Assembly (NCBI GenBank): GCA_016794785.1
Contig: JAEUHC010000019.1
Location: forward strand, 248,001 to 312,000
From: Opitutaceae bacterium
Lineage (GTDB): Bacteria; Verrucomicrobiota; Verrucomicrobiia; Opitutales; Opitutaceae
Direction of reading: 5' to 3'
DNA length: 64,000 nt
Shown here: positions 25,967-34,530 of the stretch, piece after piece
Layout: every line of letters starts with the position of its first letter
How positions within the stretch are numbered: the first letter of the stretch is position 1
Made by a program: the position numbers and the translations under genes
The notes under the pieces: model-generated
Seen by the model: only the letters and a program-made list of their open reading frames with translations
The model's database searches: none
What the model was told of the DNA's origin: nothing

Positions 25967-27802
25967 ATGAAACTGCCGGCCGCCCTGCCTGCCCTCGCGC
26001 TGCTTCTTTGGTCCGTCGCTTTGCTGCCGGCGCAAGATCGCCCCGCTGCGGCCACCGATCCGGTGGTCGAGCTCCCCAAATTTGTCGTCACCGACAACCG
26101 CGAGCTCCCGCCACCCGAGTCGTGGCGCTACGGCACCATGCCGGGCTTCGAGGTCCTGAGCAACGCCTCGGTGAAGGGCACGCAGCGGCTGCTGCGCGAT
26201 TTCGACATGTTTCGCCAGGCGCTCAGTCTCATCTGGCCCATGCCGCAGCGCATCTCCCAGCCCACGGCGCTCATCATCTGCGGCAGGGGGGCGAAGTTCG
26301 ACAAATTCATCCCCACGAGCCGGGTCTCGGCCGACACCGCGTTTGCCAGCCTCTTCCTCAAGCGCGGCACGCAGACGGCCATCGTGATCGACCTCGAGTC
26401 CACGACGCTCAACGTCCTCGACCTCACCAACGACTCGGCGGGCACCGACAACAGCCTCGTCTCCGTCGAGCACGACAAGCAGCTCTACCGCGAATACGTC
26501 CGCTATCTGCTCAGCAATAATGAGCCACGGCTGCCCGCGTGGTTCGAGGAAGGTCTTTCGCAGATCATCATGCGCATGCAGTTCGACAAGCGCTACATCG
26601 AGTTCGCGAAACTGGAGGATCCCAACACCATCTCCGCCCAAGCCGCGATGGTCGCCGAGCTGAATGCCTTGCAGCCGGCCGAGGACGGCGATCCCGCCAC
26701 GCTGGCGGGCGCACCGGCCGAGGACCGCGATTTTCCCGCGGCGCTGCGGCGCCGTGCTCTGATGCCGCTCCAGGCCTTCTTCGACGTGAAGCATGATTCG
26801 TCAGAGGCGACCAACACCCTCGGCAATAACCGCTGGGGCAAGCAGGCCTACGCCTTCGTCCATATGTGCCTCTACGGCTACAAAGGGAAATTTCAGAAGC
26901 AGTTCATGACATTTCTCCAGCGTTCGGCGCGCGAGCCGGTGACAGAGGCGATGTTCAAGGAGTGCTTCCGCTTCCCCGGAAAAAACGGCACCTTCAAGGA
27001 AATGAGCTACAAAGATATGCTCATGGAGATTCGCAGCTATTGCGACTTCACCGTCTATGAGGCCAAACTTTTCAAAGCCACCGGCAAGGAGGACCTCGTG
27101 GTTGCTCCCAAACCCATCGAGTTGCGCGATGCCACCCAGTCCGAAGTCGGCCGCATCAAGGGCGAGACGCTCATTCTCGCGGGCCATGTGAAGCCCGCGC
27201 GCACCGAGCTCATCGCGCCCTACCTGCGCGGCGAGCGCGACGCGGACCTGCTTGCCGCCCTCGGCCTCTACGAACGCGAGAATGGCGAATCGGAACGCGG
27301 CCGGAAATTCCTCGAGGCCTCGTTTGCGGCCAAAACCAAGCGCCCCGATGCCGGCATGGAGCTGGCGCGTCTCCGTTATGCCGATGCGCTCGCCAAGCCG
27401 GCCGGACCGGAGGGCCTCTTTTCCGCCGCCCAGACCAGCGCGGTCCTCGAGCCCCTGCTCGCGGTGCGGCGCAGCCCGCCGCATATGCCCGCGCTCTATG
27501 ACCTCGTGGCCGACACCTGGGCACGCAGCGCAACCAAGCCGCAGCTCGAAGACGTGAAGGTGATGATCGAGGGCGCGATGCTGTTTCCCACGCGGATGAA
27601 GCTCGTGTTCGTCGCGGCCGGATTCGCCGCCAATGTCGGCGAGATTCAAGCGGCCCACGCCCTCGCCGATCACGGGATCAAGCACACGCCGGAGGGCGCG
27701 GGCCGGAAGCGCTTCCAGGACATGAAGGCAGGCTTCCCGCCGGCTCCGCCTGCCGCCGAACCGCCGCCTGCCACCAAGCAGCCGGCGACGAAGAAGAAAT
27801 GA
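25967..27802 (+). CDS. Secreted protein of unknown function, gluzincin-like fold without metal ligands
   Basis: This 611-residue protein has a signal peptide ('LPALALLLWSVALLPAQ') followed by 'VVELPKFVVTDNRELPPPES'. The block 'YREYVRYLLSNN..LPAWFEEGLSQI' lines up with the 'HExxH...PxWxxEGxA' core of peptidase-MA/DUF1570 proteins, but the HExxH position reads REYVR, so zinc binding is unlikely. The second half is helical and TPR-like ('GERDADLLAALGLYEREN'). The C-terminus is Pro/Lys-rich. The next gene is a paralogue, overlapping by 4 bases. The function is unknown; it is probably periplasmic or outer-membrane associated. Confidence 0.8.
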   Translation: MKLPAALPALALLLWSVALLPAQDRPAAATDPVVELPKFVVTDNRELPPPESWRYGTMPGFEVLSNASVKGTQRLLRDFDMFRQALSLIWPMPQRISQPTALIICGRGAKFDKFIPTSRVSADTAFASLFLKRGTQTAIVIDLESTTLNVLDLTNDSAGTDNSLVSVEHDKQLYREYVRYLLSNNEPRLPAWFEEGLSQIIMRMQFDKRYIEFAKLEDPNTISAQAAMVAELNALQPAEDGDPATLAGAPAEDRDFPAALRRRALMPLQAFFDVKHDSSEATNTLGNNRWGKQAYAFVHMCLYGYKGKFQKQFMTFLQRSAREPVTEAMFKECFRFPGKNGTFKEMSYKDMLMEIRSYCDFTVYEAKLFKATGKEDLVVAPKPIELRDATQSEVGRIKGETLILAGHVKPARTELIAPYLRGERDADLLAALGLYERENGESERGRKFLEASFAAKTKRPDAGMELARLRYADALAKPAGPEGLFSAAQTSAVLEPLLAVRRSPPHMPALYDLVADTWARSATKPQLEDVKVMIEGAMLFPTRMKLVFVAAGFAANVGEIQAAHALADHGIKHTPEGAGRKRFQDMKAGFPPAPPAAEPPPATKQPATKKK

Positions 27803-29595
27803 TCCGTCCGCGACCGCTGCCTTCCGGCAGCCCGCCTCGTGAGAGGCGGGACCGGGACGCATTTCGCGCCGGCCCAGTCCCTGCTCTTACGAGCAGGGCT
27901 ACGGGCTGGTTCGCCACGCTTTTCCTCTTCCTCGCCGCCCTTGTTCTTGCTCGCGCCGCCGAGCCTGCGCCCGCCCCAAGTCCCGTCGTCGAGCTGCCGA
28001 AGTTCGAGGTCACCGACAGCCGTCTCCTGCCGCCGCTTGAGAAATGGCTCTATGCGGAAGTCCCGGGCTTCGAGATTCTCTCCAACATTTCGGAGCGCGA
28101 GACCAAGCGCTTTGTGCGCGACTTTCTCCTCCTGCAGGAGGTCATCCGCGAAATCATGCCCGGCCTGATGGGCGGACATGTGCCGGTGCCCACGGCCTTG
28201 CTGCTCTGCGGCCGGGGCAAGGGCTTCGATGAGTTCCTGCCGGCCGATGGCTCGGTCGAACGCTACGGATCGAACAGCCTCTTTTTCCAATCGCCCGAGC
28301 GCGCGGCCATCGTCGTGGACTTCGCGATCGCGGAATTGCAGCTCGAGGGCGACACCCGCCTCGAGTCCGATCCCTACCGTGCGTTTTACGCGGCGTATTT
28401 CCGTTTCCTCATCCGCCGGCAGCTGACCAAGGCACCGCCGCCCTGGTTCGAGGAAGGGCTCGTGCAACTGTTCGCCGCGACCGAGTTCGACCGGAAGACG
28501 ATCGTGTTCGCCCAGATCGGCGATGGCTTCGGCGCGGAGAAAATCGGCGACTTCAACCGCATGCTGCACCGGCGCGGGTTGATGCCGCTCCGCGAGATGC
28601 TGGCGAGCGAGGGCCCGCGCGCGAAGTCGGCGTTCTGGGCGGCGCAGTGCTACTGCTTCGTGCACTACTGTCTCTATGGCCTGAACAAGAAGAACCAGCA
28701 GGCGTTCATCCGCTACGTCTATCGGCTCAACGACGAGGAGCCGACCGAGCAGCTCTTCAAGGAGTGCTTTGGCAAAACCTACAACCAGTTCGCCGTCGAG
28801 CTGCGCGGGCACATCGATTTCACGGCCAGCAAGAAAATCGAGTTCCGCGCCAAGAAGGGCAAGGAGCTGCCCGAGCCGCCGGCCGTCGCCCTGGCTCCGG
28901 GTGGCGACGCCGATGTCGGCCGCATCAAGGGCGAGGTGCTGCGCCTCGGCGGCCACAGCACCGCCGCCCGCAATCATCTCATCGCCCCCTACGTGCGCGG
29001 CGAACGCGACCCCCGCCTGCTCGCGGCGCTCGGCCTGGATGAAAAACTCGCCGGGCAGGACACGCGCGCGCGCAAATTCCTGGAGGCCGCCGCCGCGGCC
29101 AAGGTGCAACGCGCCCGCGCCTACCTTGAGCTTGGGCGACTGCGCCTCGACGAGGCGCGCGCCGGCTTCAAGGACGGCAAGGGCCAGCTCAGCGTCGAGC
29201 AGGTCGGCTCGATTCTCACGCCGCTCTTCACCGCGCGCGAACAGCCGCCGCCGTTGGCGGAGGTTTACTCGCTCATCGCCGAGACGTGGACGCTCTCCGC
29301 GCTGCCGCCGCAGGAGGAGCATCTCGCCGTGGTGCTGGAGGGCGTGGTGCGGTTCCCCCGCGACACCGCGCTGCTTCTCCAGGCCACGCTGCTTGCGGCC
29401 AAGCGTGGTTTCTTTGATCGTGCGCGTGAGCTCGCGGAGCGGGGCACCAAGGTCGCGCGCGAGCCCGGCGACCGCGACCGGTTCCAGTCGCTCGCGGCGG
29501 CGTTTGCCAACGATGCCTTGCCCGCGCCATCGCCGCCGACTGTGCCGGACACGCCTAAAACCCTCGACGCCTACCTCGTCAAACCCCAGCCATGA
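27799..29595 (+). CDS. Paralogue of the preceding secreted protein, with palindromic repeats in its N-terminus
   Basis: This 598-residue protein shares with its neighbour 'VVELPKFEVTDSRLLPP', 'PGFEILSN', 'PPWFEEGLVQLF' and the repeat-like 'GERDPRLLAALGLDEK'. The metal site is lost here too (YAAYFRFL in the HExxH position). A signal-like helix 'GWFATLFLFLAALVLARAAE' begins only ~36 residues in. The intervening codons are made of two 20-base palindromes (27831-27850 and 27879-27898) read in frame. No other in-frame ATG, GTG or TTG lies before the signal, so the extension seems to be translated unless a non-standard start is used. It overlaps the mutarotase gene downstream by 4 bases. Confidence 0.8.
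   Translation: MIRPRPLPSGSPPRERRDRDAFRAGPVPALTSRATGWFATLFLFLAALVLARAAEPAPAPSPVVELPKFEVTDSRLLPPLEKWLYAEVPGFEILSNISERETKRFVRDFLLLQEVIREIMPGLMGGHVPVPTALLLCGRGKGFDEFLPADGSVERYGSNSLFFQSPERAAIVVDFAIAELQLEGDTRLESDPYRAFYAAYFRFLIRRQLTKAPPPWFEEGLVQLFAATEFDRKTIVFAQIGDGFGAEKIGDFNRMLHRRGLMPLREMLASEGPRAKSAFWAAQCYCFVHYCLYGLNKKNQQAFIRYVYRLNDEEPTEQLFKECFGKTYNQFAVELRGHIDFTASKKIEFRAKKGKELPEPPAVALAPGGDADVGRIKGEVLRLGGHSTAARNHLIAPYVRGERDPRLLAALGLDEKLAGQDTRARKFLEAAAAAKVQRARAYLELGRLRLDEARAGFKDGKGQLSVEQVGSILTPLFTAREQPPPLAEVYSLIAETWTLSALPPQEEHLAVVLEGVVRFPRDTALLLQATLLAAKRGFFDRARELAERGTKVAREPGDRDRFQSLAAAFANDALPAPSPPTVPDTPKTLDAYLVKPQP
27831..27850. repeat. REP-like palindrome inside a coding region (copy 1)
   Basis: Perfect 8-bp stem (27831-27838 with 27843-27850) and GTGA loop. 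It is the same family as the pair at 58919-58990 (stem starting CCCGC, 4-base loop gtga/tcac). It is translated as part of the N-terminal extension of the second paralogue. Confidence 0.85.
27879..27898. repeat. REP-like palindrome inside a coding region (copy 2)
   Basis: Perfect 8-bp stem (27879-27886 with 27891-27898) with TTAC loop, flanked by 'agt' and 'cta' exactly as in the element at 58920-58945. It stands in opposite orientation to copy 1, forming a BIME-like pair within the open frame. Confidence 0.85.
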
Positions 29596-29906
29596 TCCGC
29601 AAAGCCTTCGTGATGTCCGTCGCGGCCGGCCGCGAAGCCGAGTATGCGCGCCGCCATCAGCCCATCTGGCCGGAGCTCGAGGCCGTGCTCAAGGCGCACG
29701 GCGTGCACAACTACTCGATCTTCCTCCATGAGGAGACCCGCCAGCTCTTCGCCTACGCCGAGATCGAGGACGAGGCCCGCTGGGCCGCCATCGCGCGGAC
29801 CGAGGTCTGCCAGCGCTGGTGGCGGCACATGGGCGACGTGATGCCCAGCAACGCTGATCACAGCCCCGTGTCGCGCGGGCTGAAGGAAGTTTTCCATCTC
29901 CGCTGA
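29592..29906 (+). CDS. rhaM: L-rhamnose mutarotase
   Basis: This 104-residue cytoplasmic enzyme interconverts alpha and beta anomers of L-rhamnose before isomerisation. It closely matches the remembered E. coli RhaM: 'MIRKAFVM' start, 'RRHQPIWPELEAVLKAHG', 'VCQRWWRHMGDVMP' and the 'SPVSRGLKEVFHL' end. The expected catalytic-site residues Tyr18 and His22 are in place. The start overlaps the upstream paralogue's stop (ATGA). No rhamnose isomerase or kinase is nearby, but a sulfatase and a rhamnogalacturonan-acetylesterase-like gene follow, suggesting use of rhamnose-rich plant or algal glycans. Confidence 0.95.
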   Translation: MIRKAFVMSVAAGREAEYARRHQPIWPELEAVLKAHGVHNYSIFLHEETRQLFAYAEIEDEARWAAIARTEVCQRWWRHMGDVMPSNADHSPVSRGLKEVFHLR

Positions 29907-29930
29907 GTCCGTAAATTCAATCCACGCCCC

Positions 29931-31457
29931 ATGCTCCATCGCATTGCCCTGATCGTTTTTCTTTCCCTCGCCTTCAGCCGCGCCGCCGCGCAGGAGCGGC
30001 CGAATATCCTCTGGATCATGGTCGACGACATGTCGGCCAACTTATCCAGCTACGGCGAAACCCTGATCGCGACGCCGCACATCGACCGCCTCGCGCGTGA
30101 AGGCGTGCGCTTCAATCGGGCCTTCACCACGGCGCCGGTGTGCTCGCCGTGCCGGTCGGCATTCATCACCGGCCTCTATCAGACGACCATCGGTGCGCAC
30201 CATCATCGCAGCGGGCGGGGCGTCGAGCGGGTCGTGTTGCCCGCGGGCGTGGAGCCCGTGCCGGCGATTTTCCAGCGCGCCGGCTACTACACCTGCATCG
30301 GCAGCGGCCTCCCGGCGGTCAGCCGCAACGGCAAGGCCAAGGCCGCGAAGAAAAAATCCGCCGACGGCGAGGGCGGCGACGGCCTCGGCAAGACCGACTA
30401 CAACTTCGACTGGGATCCTAAGATTTACGACGGCGCCGACTGGGCCGGCCGCAAGCCCGGCCAGCCGTTCTTCATGCAGGTGCAGCTCGCCGGCGGAAAA
30501 CTCCGCGGCGGCAACGACGCGAGCGCGCAGGCGCTGTCCGCCCGCGCGAAGGCCGAGTTCGGCGCCGCCACGGATCCGGAGAAGGTCGTGCTCCCGCCCT
30601 ACTATCCGCGGGATCCTGTGCTGCTGCGCGACTGGGCCGCGTATCTCGACGCCGTGCGCTTCACCGACAAGCACGTCGGCGACGTGATTGCCCGCCTTGA
30701 GCGCGAGGGCATCCTCGACCGGACGCTCGTCATCTTCGCCACCGACCACGGCATCAGCCATGCGCGCGGGAAACAGTTTCTCTACGACGAAGGCGCGCAT
30801 GTGCCCTTTGTGGTGCGCGGCCCCGGTATCCCGCGTGGCCAGGTGCGCGACGATCTGGTCGAGCTCATCGACCTCGCGCCCATTTCGCTCGCCGCGGCCG
30901 GTCTGCGGGTGCCCGCGGTCATGCAGGGGCGCAACGTCTTCGCCGCCGGCTACGCGCCGCGTGAATTCGCCTTCGCCGCCCGCGACCGCTGCGACGAAAC
31001 CGTCGAGCGCCTGCGCAGCGTGCGCGACGGACGCTTCCTCTACATCCGCAATTTCCACCCGCAACGCCCGCACCTCCAGCCCAACGCCTACAAGGACGGC
31101 AAGTCCATCGTGCAAACCCTGCGCGCCCTCCACGCCGCCGGGAAACTCGACCCGCTCGCGGAATCGCTGCTCTTTGCCCCCACGCGCCCCGCCGAGGAAC
31201 TCTACGAGTGGACGACCGATCGCTGGCAGGTGAAAAACCTCGCCGCCGATCCCGCGCACCGCGCGACGCTCGAAAAACTCCGCGCCCGCCTCGATCGTTG
31301 GATGGTTGAGACCGGCGATAAAGGGCCCGAGCCCGACGCGATGTATGACAGCGACATGGCGGTTTACACCGGCGGGCGTGCGCAGAAGGGCAAGGGCGAG
31401 ACCGCGACCGAGAAGAACATCGCGCTCATGAAGCAGTGGGCGCGCGAGGGGAAGTAG
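29931..31457 (+). CDS. Secreted type I sulfatase
   Basis: This 508-residue arylsulfatase-fold enzyme (S1 family) has a signal peptide (1-21). It shows 'RPNILWIMVDDMSANLSSYG' with metal-binding Asp32/33 and the formylglycine motif C-x-P-x-R as 'CSPCRSAFITG' (Cys71), which needs a sulfatase-maturing enzyme. 'FATDHGISHARGKQFLYDEG' supplies further metal and sulfate ligands. It removes sulfate esters from a glycan in the periplasm or outside. The sequence style ('SPCRSAFITGLYQTTIGAHHH') resembles glucosamine- or uronate-acting S1 subfamilies, but the substrate is not certain. It is convergent with the esterase gene, only 6 bases away. Confidence 0.93.
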   Translation: MLHRIALIVFLSLAFSRAAAQERPNILWIMVDDMSANLSSYGETLIATPHIDRLAREGVRFNRAFTTAPVCSPCRSAFITGLYQTTIGAHHHRSGRGVERVVLPAGVEPVPAIFQRAGYYTCIGSGLPAVSRNGKAKAAKKKSADGEGGDGLGKTDYNFDWDPKIYDGADWAGRKPGQPFFMQVQLAGGKLRGGNDASAQALSARAKAEFGAATDPEKVVLPPYYPRDPVLLRDWAAYLDAVRFTDKHVGDVIARLEREGILDRTLVIFATDHGISHARGKQFLYDEGAHVPFVVRGPGIPRGQVRDDLVELIDLAPISLAAAGLRVPAVMQGRNVFAAGYAPREFAFAARDRCDETVERLRSVRDGRFLYIRNFHPQRPHLQPNAYKDGKSIVQTLRALHAAGKLDPLAESLLFAPTRPAEELYEWTTDRWQVKNLAADPAHRATLEKLRARLDRWMVETGDKGPEPDAMYDSDMAVYTGGRAQKGKGETATEKNIALMKQWAREGK

Positions 31458-31470
31458 CCGCCGCTACTTC
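31451..31470. terminator. Palindrome spanning both stop codons of convergent genes
   Basis: A perfect 8-bp stem (31451-31458 with 31463-31470) and CGCC loop contain the TAG stops of both the sulfatase gene (31455-31457) and the esterase gene (31464-31466 on the minus strand). It may act as a bidirectional 3' hairpin. There is no T tract. Confidence 0.5.
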
Positions 31471-32192
31471 AGCCACGCGGCGAGCTTCGGCTGCGTCGCG
31501 CGAATCTCCGTGACGGCGAGTGCCGCGACCTTGGCGGCGCCGGCCTCGACGAAATGGGTGTCGTCCTTGCGTCCCTCGGGGATCTTCGGGTGCGCGCCCG
31601 GCTCGATCCACATGAAGAATTTCCGCGACGCCTCGTCGCCGGTCGCCCGCAGCCAGCGGGCGGTGGCGAGCTCGAGTTCGAGCAACGCGACCTGCTCCTC
31701 GGCCGCGACGCGGCGGATCGCGTCGGGGTAGGCTCCGTGGGTCATCGTGAGCTGGCCGGCGCGGTCGAATTTCCGCCGGCACACCGGCGTGGCGAGAATC
31801 GGCGTCGCCTGCTTCGCGCGCACGTCGCGCACAAACCGGCGGAGGTTTGCGGGAAATGTCGTCGCGGGATCGGTGCCGCGCTTGGGATCCTCGGTTTTCT
31901 CGTCGTTGTGGCCGAACTGGATGATCACGAAGTCGCCGGGGCGCGTCTCGGTGAGGAGCTTTTGCCAGCGGCCTTCATCGATGAAGCTGCGCGTGCTGCG
32001 GCCATTCATGGCGTGGTTGCGCACGTCCACTCCGGGTTGGAAAAAAGCGCCGAGCGCCATGCCCCAGCCGCGCTCCGGCAGGTCGAGCGGTTTGGGCGCC
32101 ATCGTGGAGTCGCCCGCGAGCAGAATCCGCGGCGCCTCGGCGGCCGTGAGTCCCGCGACGAAAAGCAGAGAGGGCAGCAGGAGGCGTTTCAT
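31464..32192 (-). CDS. Rhamnogalacturonan acetylesterase-like SGNH hydrolase
   Basis: This 242-residue secreted esterase (CE12-like) has a signal peptide (1-19) and the SGNH blocks: 'LAGDSTM' with nucleophile Ser29, 'AMNGRSTRSF' (oxyanion Gly64), 'IIQFGHNDEK' with Asn96, and 'KDDTHFVEAG' with the Asp-His pair (Asp210/His213). These match RhgT/YesT proteins that remove acetyl groups from rhamnogalacturonan. The next gene upstream on this strand is an unrelated dehydratase 9 bases away. With the sulfatase and rhamnose mutarotase it suggests rhamnose-containing polysaccharide use. Confidence 0.9.
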   Translation of the reverse strand: MKRLLLPSLLFVAGLTAAEAPRILLAGDSTMAPKPLDLPERGWGMALGAFFQPGVDVRNHAMNGRSTRSFIDEGRWQKLLTETRPGDFVIIQFGHNDEKTEDPKRGTDPATTFPANLRRFVRDVRAKQATPILATPVCRRKFDRAGQLTMTHGAYPDAIRRVAAEEQVALLELELATARWLRATGDEASRKFFMWIEPGAHPKIPEGRKDDTHFVEAGAAKVAALAVTEIRATQPKLAAWLK

Positions 32193-32201
32193 GCGCTCAG
32201 G

Positions 32202-33155
32202 TCACTTTTTCTGCCACGGCAGCACGTCGAGATCGACGTTGCCGCCGGTGAGGATGAGGCCCGCGCGCCGGCCGCGGAGATCTATTTTACCTTCGAGCAC
32301 GGCGGCGAAGGGCACGGCGCCGGAGGGCTCGACGACGATCTTGAGGACTTCCCAGATGCGGCGCATCGCCGCGACGATACTCTCCTCGGAGACCGTCACC
32401 ACATCGTGCACATGCTCGCGGATGATGGCGAAGTTCGGCTCACCCACGGTCGTGCGCAGGCCATCGGCGATGGTGTGCGGGGTGGTCGGGATTATTTTTC
32501 CAGCGCGGAACGACTGCGCCGCATCGTCCGCCGCGACGGGTTCGCACCCGATGACTTTCATTGCCGGCCGCGCGCCCTGCGCGGCGATGGCCGTGCCGCA
32601 GAGCAGGCCGCCGCCGCCCACCGGGCAGAGCACGAGATCGAGGTCGGGCGCCTGCTCGATCAGCTCGAGCGTGGCGGTGCCTTGGCCGGCCATCACGCGG
32701 TAATCGAGATAGGGATGGACGAGAGTCGCGTTCGTCTCGGCCATGACGCTCGCGCAGGCGGCCTCGCGCGCGGCTTGGGTGGGCTCGCAAAAAATCACTC
32801 GGCCGCCGAAGCCCTCGACGCCACGGACCTTCAGCTTTGGCGCGTTCGAGGGCATGACGATGTGCGCGGGGATGCCGCGCTCCCGCGCCGCCCATGCCAA
32901 GGCCTGACCGTGATTGCCGGAGGAGTGCGTGGCCACGCCGCGCGCTGCCTCGGTGTCGGTGAGCGAGAAGACGGCATTGGCCGCGCCGCGGGCCTTGAAG
33001 GCGCCGATTTTCTGGAAGTTCTCGCACTTGAAGAACAGCCGGCCGCCGCAATCCGTGTCGAGCCATGCGCTCGTGAGCACCGGTGTGCGGTGGATTTTTC
33101 CGCGAATGCGATCATGAGCGGCGCGGATATCGGCGAGCGTGAGCGGCGGAGTCAT
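32202..33155 (-). CDS. Threonine/serine dehydratase or racemase, PLP-dependent
   Basis: This 317-residue fold-type II PLP enzyme has the lysine in 'KCENFQKIGAFKARGA' (Lys54), the phosphate loop 'SSGNHGQ' (78-84) and a glycine loop 'CPVGGGGLLCG'. It is short, without an ACT regulatory domain, like catabolic threonine dehydratase or serine racemase/dehydratase. It deaminates Ser/Thr or racemises Ser; sequence does not decide which. The start overlaps the M20 amidohydrolase stop (ATGA), so the two are co-translated and may act on related amino-acid derivatives. Confidence 0.88.
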   Translation of the reverse strand: MTPPLTLADIRAAHDRIRGKIHRTPVLTSAWLDTDCGGRLFFKCENFQKIGAFKARGAANAVFSLTDTEAARGVATHSSGNHGQALAWAARERGIPAHIVMPSNAPKLKVRGVEGFGGRVIFCEPTQAAREAACASVMAETNATLVHPYLDYRVMAGQGTATLELIEQAPDLDLVLCPVGGGGLLCGTAIAAQGARPAMKVIGCEPVAADDAAQSFRAGKIIPTTPHTIADGLRTTVGEPNFAIIREHVHDVVTVSEESIVAAMRRIWEVLKIVVEPSGAVPFAAVLEGKIDLRGRRAGLILTGGNVDLDVLPWQKK

Positions 33156-34438
33156 GGTCGGGAAAGCAGGTCGCGGGCGATCTCGGTGTGGAGCGCGACG
33201 GCGTGCGGGAGGGCGGCTTCGTCGATGTCGAAGCGCGGATGGTGGTGGCCGGCGGGCAGGGGCGTGCCGACGAGGAGATAGGTGGCCGAGCCGCCGCGGG
33301 CCTGCACGGCGTCCATCATGAGCGTGGCATCCTCGCTGCCGCCAAGCGGGGCGAACTCGACGATGCGCTTAGCGCCGGACTTTTCCGCCGCGCGGCGGAC
33401 GACGGCCCGCGCGGCAGCGTCGCAAGGCGCGCTCCCAGCCTCGCCCATGTTCTCGATCGCGACCTCGACGCCGTGCATGACGGCGGCGGCGCGAAGCACG
33501 CGTTCGGCCTCCGCGGCCATCCACTGGCAAATCGCCGTGGTCTCACCCCGCACCTCCAGCTTCAGCCCCGCGCGATCGGCAATCACGTTGCGGCCGGAGC
33601 CGCCTTCAAGGAGGCCCACATTGACGCGCGAGGCACCCGCACCGTGGCGGGCGATGGCGTGGAGCTGCACCGTTGCGGTGGCGGCAGCGAGGAGGGCATT
33701 GCGGCCGAGATGCGGGTCGACGCCGGCGTGCGCGGCCACGCCGCGAAACGTGGCGTCGAGCTTCACCGTGGCGAGGATGTGATCCGTGCCGCACGCCACG
33801 GCACCGGTCTCGGTGAGCGAGATGCCGAGGTGCGTGGCGAAATAATGATCGACGTCCGCGAGCACGCCGGCGGCGACCATCGACTTCGCGCCACGACAGC
33901 CTTCCTCGGCGGGCTGGAAGATGAGCTTGATTTTCCCGCGCCAGTCGCGCGCCAGCGCGGGCAGCGTGGCGGCGAGGCCGAGGCCGATGGCCGTGTGGCC
34001 GTCGTGCCCGCAGGCATGCATGCGGCCGGGCCGGGTGGAGGAAAAATTGCCGCGCGCGGGTGCGTGCGCGAGATCGTCGCTCTCGTGCACGGGGAGCGCG
34101 TCCAGGTCCACGCGGAAGGCCACCGTCGGACCCGGGCGGTCGGTGTCGAGCGTGCCGACGACGCCCGTGAGTCCGTCGCCGAAGCGCGCGACCCACGCCG
34201 GATCGGCGCCGTCGCGCAGCGCCTCGGTGCGCGCGGCGGCGATCTCCACGGCGGGCGGGACTTCCATGCGGGCTTCGGCCCGCATGACTTCCGCGCCGGC
34301 GGCGACGTGCCAGCCGTTTTTCGCGAGCTCCGCGGCCACGCGCGCGGCGGTGCGAAATTCGCAGAAACCCAGCTCCGGATGCCGGTGGAAATCACGGCGC
34401 CACGCGGTGAGCTGGTCAGACAGGGCGGAGGACGGCAT
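33152..34438 (-). CDS. M20-family amidohydrolase
   Basis: This 428-residue metallo-amidohydrolase is of the N-acyl-amino-acid/hippurate/aminobenzoyl-glutamate type. It opens with 'LTAWRRDFHRHPELGFCEFR', the M20D signature. Metal ligands are visible in 'HACGHDGHTAIGLG' and 'PAEEGCRGAKSMV', with late 'GTPLPAGHHHPRFDIDE'. It probably frees an amino acid from an N-acyl or related conjugate in the cytoplasm. I use the ATG at 34438 rather than the GTG just before it. It is coupled to the dehydratase gene. Confidence 0.88.
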   Translation of the reverse strand: MPSSALSDQLTAWRRDFHRHPELGFCEFRTAARVAAELAKNGWHVAAGAEVMRAEARMEVPPAVEIAAARTEALRDGADPAWVARFGDGLTGVVGTLDTDRPGPTVAFRVDLDALPVHESDDLAHAPARGNFSSTRPGRMHACGHDGHTAIGLGLAATLPALARDWRGKIKLIFQPAEEGCRGAKSMVAAGVLADVDHYFATHLGISLTETGAVACGTDHILATVKLDATFRGVAAHAGVDPHLGRNALLAAATATVQLHAIARHGAGASRVNVGLLEGGSGRNVIADRAGLKLEVRGETTAICQWMAAEAERVLRAAAVMHGVEVAIENMGEAGSAPCDAAARAVVRRAAEKSGAKRIVEFAPLGGSEDATLMMDAVQARGGSATYLLVGTPLPAGHHHPRFDIDEAALPHAVALHTEIARDLLSRP

Positions 34439-34530
34439 CACCGGGAGAAAAGCGACCGGCCCCGGTTTGGCGAGCGCGGCGGCGAAGCCGGGTTTGCGTT
34501 TCGCCCGCTCGATCCCACGCTCACGCGCCT

